From: Coxiellaceae bacterium
Lineage (GTDB): Bacteria; Pseudomonadota; Gammaproteobacteria; Coxiellales; Coxiellaceae
NCBI GenBank assembly: GCA_014238445.1
Contig: JABABC010000245.1
Span: forward strand, 1 to 6,800
Length of the DNA stretch: 6,800 nucleotides
Reading direction: 5' to 3'
Part shown: positions 4,921 through 6,800 of the stretch, one piece after another
How positions within the stretch are numbered: position 1 is the stretch's first letter
Layout: every line of letters starts with the position of its first letter
Notes under the pieces: model-generated
What the model saw: the letters and a program-made list of their open reading frames with translations, nothing else
The model's database searches: none
Told to the model about the DNA's origin: nothing
Translations under genes and position numbers: made by a program

Positions 4921-6800
4921 ATGAACCTGCAGCGACAACAATACGCCAATGCCTTACGAGCGCTTTCCATGGATGCAGTGCAGCAGGCCAAGTCCGGTCA
5001 TCCGGGTATGCCACTGGGTATGGCAGACATTGCTGAAGTGTTATGGAATGATATCCTCAAGCATAATCCCAGTCATCCGGAGTGGATGAATCGAGATCGC
5101 TTTGTCTTATCGAATGGGCATGGTTCCATGTTGTTGTATTCGGCATTGCACCTGAGTGGTTATGATGTGTCGTTAGAGGACCTCAAACAGTTTCGTCAAA
5201 TGGGTTCTAAAACGCCCGGGCATCCTGAGTATGGTCATACACCAGGTGTGGAAACCACGACAGGCCCTTTAGGGCAAGGTTTAGCGAATGCGGTGGGTAT
5301 GGCTATTGCAGAAAGTCGGTTAGCCGCTGAGTTTAATCGGGACGATTTTGCGATTGTTGATCATCACACCTATGCCTTTGTGGGTGATGGTTGCTTGATG
5401 GAAGGTCTGTCTCATGAGACTTGCTCATTGGCTGGCACTTTAGGTTTAGGTAAATTAATTGTGCTTTATGACGATAATGGTATTTCCATTGACGGTGAAG
5501 TGACTGATTGGTTTAGTGAGAATATTCCAGGGCGCTTCCAAGCATATCAGTGGCAGGTGATTGAGGCAGTGGATGGTCATGATGCCGATGCTGTTCATCA
5601 GGCAATTCTTGCTGCGCAATCCGACACGCAACGACCATCGATTATTTGTTGTCGCACACAGATTGGATTTGGTTCGCCAAACCGTGTGGGTACAGCCGGT
5701 GTTCATGGTGCACCACTAGGGGATGAGGAAATTGCCTTAACACGTGAAGCGTTAAATTGGCCTCATGCTCCGTTTAACGTACCAGAAGCGATTTACCAAC
5801 ATTGGGATGCGCGCGCGAAAGGTGCTGTTTTAGAAGGAGAGTGGAATGCTTTGTTCGCTACTTATGAACAGGAATATCCAGAATTAGCACAAGCCTTTTT
5901 GCGTCGTCAGCATGGTGAGTTATTACCGGAGTTTTATGAAGCAACCACACAAGCATGGCAATCCTTTCAATCGAACCCTCAAGCAGTGGCAACACGCCAA
6001 GCATCGCTGCAATGTTTGGAAGTGATGAGTGCTAGTGTGCCAGAACTCATGGGTGGGTCTGCAGATCTGAGTGGGTCTAATTGCACACTGACACCATCGG
6101 CAGCAGCGTACACGGTAGATAATCCTCAAGGTAATTATCTGCATTACGGTGTGCGTGAACTGGCAATGAGCGCGATTATGAATGGTATGGCCTTGCATGG
6201 TGGTTTGATTCCTTTTGGCGGCACATTTTTGGTCTTTAGTGATTACGCACGCAGTGCTATTCGGCTGAGTGCTATGATGCAAGCTCGCGTGATTTATGTC
6301 TTAACGCATGATTCGATTGGAGTGGGTGAAGATGGTCCAACGCATCAACCGATTGAACATTTAACAGCATTACGATTAATCCCTAATGTCCATGTGTGGC
6401 GTCCAGCGAGTGCTGCTGAGACGATGGTGGCTTGGCGATCTGCTTGTGAGTATCAAGGGCCGACGTGTTTGGCGTTATCGCGTCAATCGATGCCTGCCAT
6501 TGCTAAAGAAGTGGATATGGTGGAGATGAGTCGTGGTGCTTATGTTGCTTATCAGTCACCTGGTGAGAGTGAGTGTCTATTAATGGCCTCAGGTTCTGAA
6601 GTGGGACTAGCGATTGAAGCGGCGCAGCAATTAGAGCAGGCTGGTATGGCTTGCCGTGTTGTCTCGGTGCCCTGTATGGAGCGATTGGCAGAGCAGCCAC
6701 AAGCAGTGATGGATTCAATTATCCAGCCATCTATTCCCGTACGTTTAGCAATAGAGGCTGGATTAGGATTAAGCTGGCGACCCTGGGTGGGAGATCATGG
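4921..6800 (+). CDS. tkt: Transketolase, 3' end cut by window
   Basis: Transketolase is a thiamine-diphosphate enzyme that moves two-carbon units between pentose-phosphate sugars, linking xylulose-5-P, ribose-5-P and erythrose-4-P to fructose-6-P and glyceraldehyde-3-P. The 626 codons visible are open from ATG to the edge; E. coli TktA has 663, so roughly 37 are missing. The TPP domain has SGHPG (25-29, His27), SNGHGS (64-69, His67), TPGHPE (98-103, His101), GDGCLMEG (155-162, Asp156) and DDNGISID (184-191, Asn186). His262 is in VHGAPLG. The pyrimidine domain has GGSADLSGSN (378-387), YGVRE with catalytic Glu413, PFGGTF (431-436) and HDSIGVGEDGPTHQP (463-477). The third domain begins near 530, with a GSEV motif. 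All expected catalytic residues in the visible part are present. AGGA lies seven bases before the ATG. It is transcribed divergently from glmS; its downstream neighbour is outside the window. Confidence 0.97.
   Translation, partial: MNLQRQQYANALRALSMDAVQQAKSGHPGMPLGMADIAEVLWNDILKHNPSHPEWMNRDRFVLSNGHGSMLLYSALHLSGYDVSLEDLKQFRQMGSKTPGHPEYGHTPGVETTTGPLGQGLANAVGMAIAESRLAAEFNRDDFAIVDHHTYAFVGDGCLMEGLSHETCSLAGTLGLGKLIVLYDDNGISIDGEVTDWFSENIPGRFQAYQWQVIEAVDGHDADAVHQAILAAQSDTQRPSIICCRTQIGFGSPNRVGTAGVHGAPLGDEEIALTREALNWPHAPFNVPEAIYQHWDARAKGAVLEGEWNALFATYEQEYPELAQAFLRRQHGELLPEFYEATTQAWQSFQSNPQAVATRQASLQCLEVMSASVPELMGGSADLSGSNCTLTPSAAAYTVDNPQGNYLHYGVRELAMSAIMNGMALHGGLIPFGGTFLVFSDYARSAIRLSAMMQARVIYVLTHDSIGVGEDGPTHQPIEHLTALRLIPNVHVWRPASAAETMVAWRSACEYQGPTCLALSRQSMPAIAKEVDMVEMSRGAYVAYQSPGESECLLMASGSEVGLAIEAAQQLEQAGMACRVVSVPCMERLAEQPQAVMDSIIQPSIPVRLAIEAGLGLSWRPWVGDH

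Noticed and set aside
5455..6718. Three open frames on the minus strand opposite tkt (5455-5706, 5923-6282, 6503-6718)
   Set aside because: They lie wholly inside a well-conserved transketolase gene, have low-complexity His/Gln/Thr-rich translations with no recognisable domain, and lack credible ribosome sites.

Overview
The window is compact bacterial chromosome with mid-range GC. Proteins closely resembling E. coli GlmS, TktA, DeoC and XapA, a DUF47 protein of the type common in gammaproteobacteria, and good Shine-Dalgarno sites suggest a gammaproteobacterium. I cannot name the genus. I see no mobile element, tRNA, rRNA or CRISPR array.

Layout. Positions 1-4778 hold six genes on the minus strand, read right to left: glmS, then an HPF/RaiA-cold-shock fusion gene, a DUF47 (PhoU-like) gene, cdd, a trimeric-type purine nucleoside phosphorylase gene (punA/xapA type) and the start of deoC, which is cut by the left edge. 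A 142-bp intergenic region separates glmS from the divergently transcribed transketolase gene, which starts at 4921 and is cut by the right edge. No gene-free stretch exceeds 300 bp. The longest is the 194 bp between glmS and the HPF-like gene, which carries a plausible promoter.

How the genes work together. cdd, punA and deoC form a translationally coupled nucleoside-salvage cassette joined by two ATGA stop/start overlaps. Cytidine deaminase makes (deoxy)uridine, the phosphorylase splits purine (deoxy)nucleosides with phosphate, and DeoC turns deoxyribose-5-phosphate into acetaldehyde and glyceraldehyde-3-phosphate. The DUF47 gene ends 28 bp before cdd, and the HPF-like gene ends 73 bp before the DUF47 start. 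All five could therefore come from one promoter near 2866-2894, with a strong hairpin at 2176-2205 as a possible modulator. glmS (fructose-6-P to glucosamine-6-P) and tkt (pentose phosphate pathway) face away from each other and share the fructose-6-P/glyceraldehyde-3-P pool.

Most of this is housekeeping. The items most worth a second look are the ribosome-hibernation/cold-shock fusion, its linkage to a phosphate-regulator-like gene and nucleoside catabolism, and the 10-bp perfect hairpin between the first two genes of that group.
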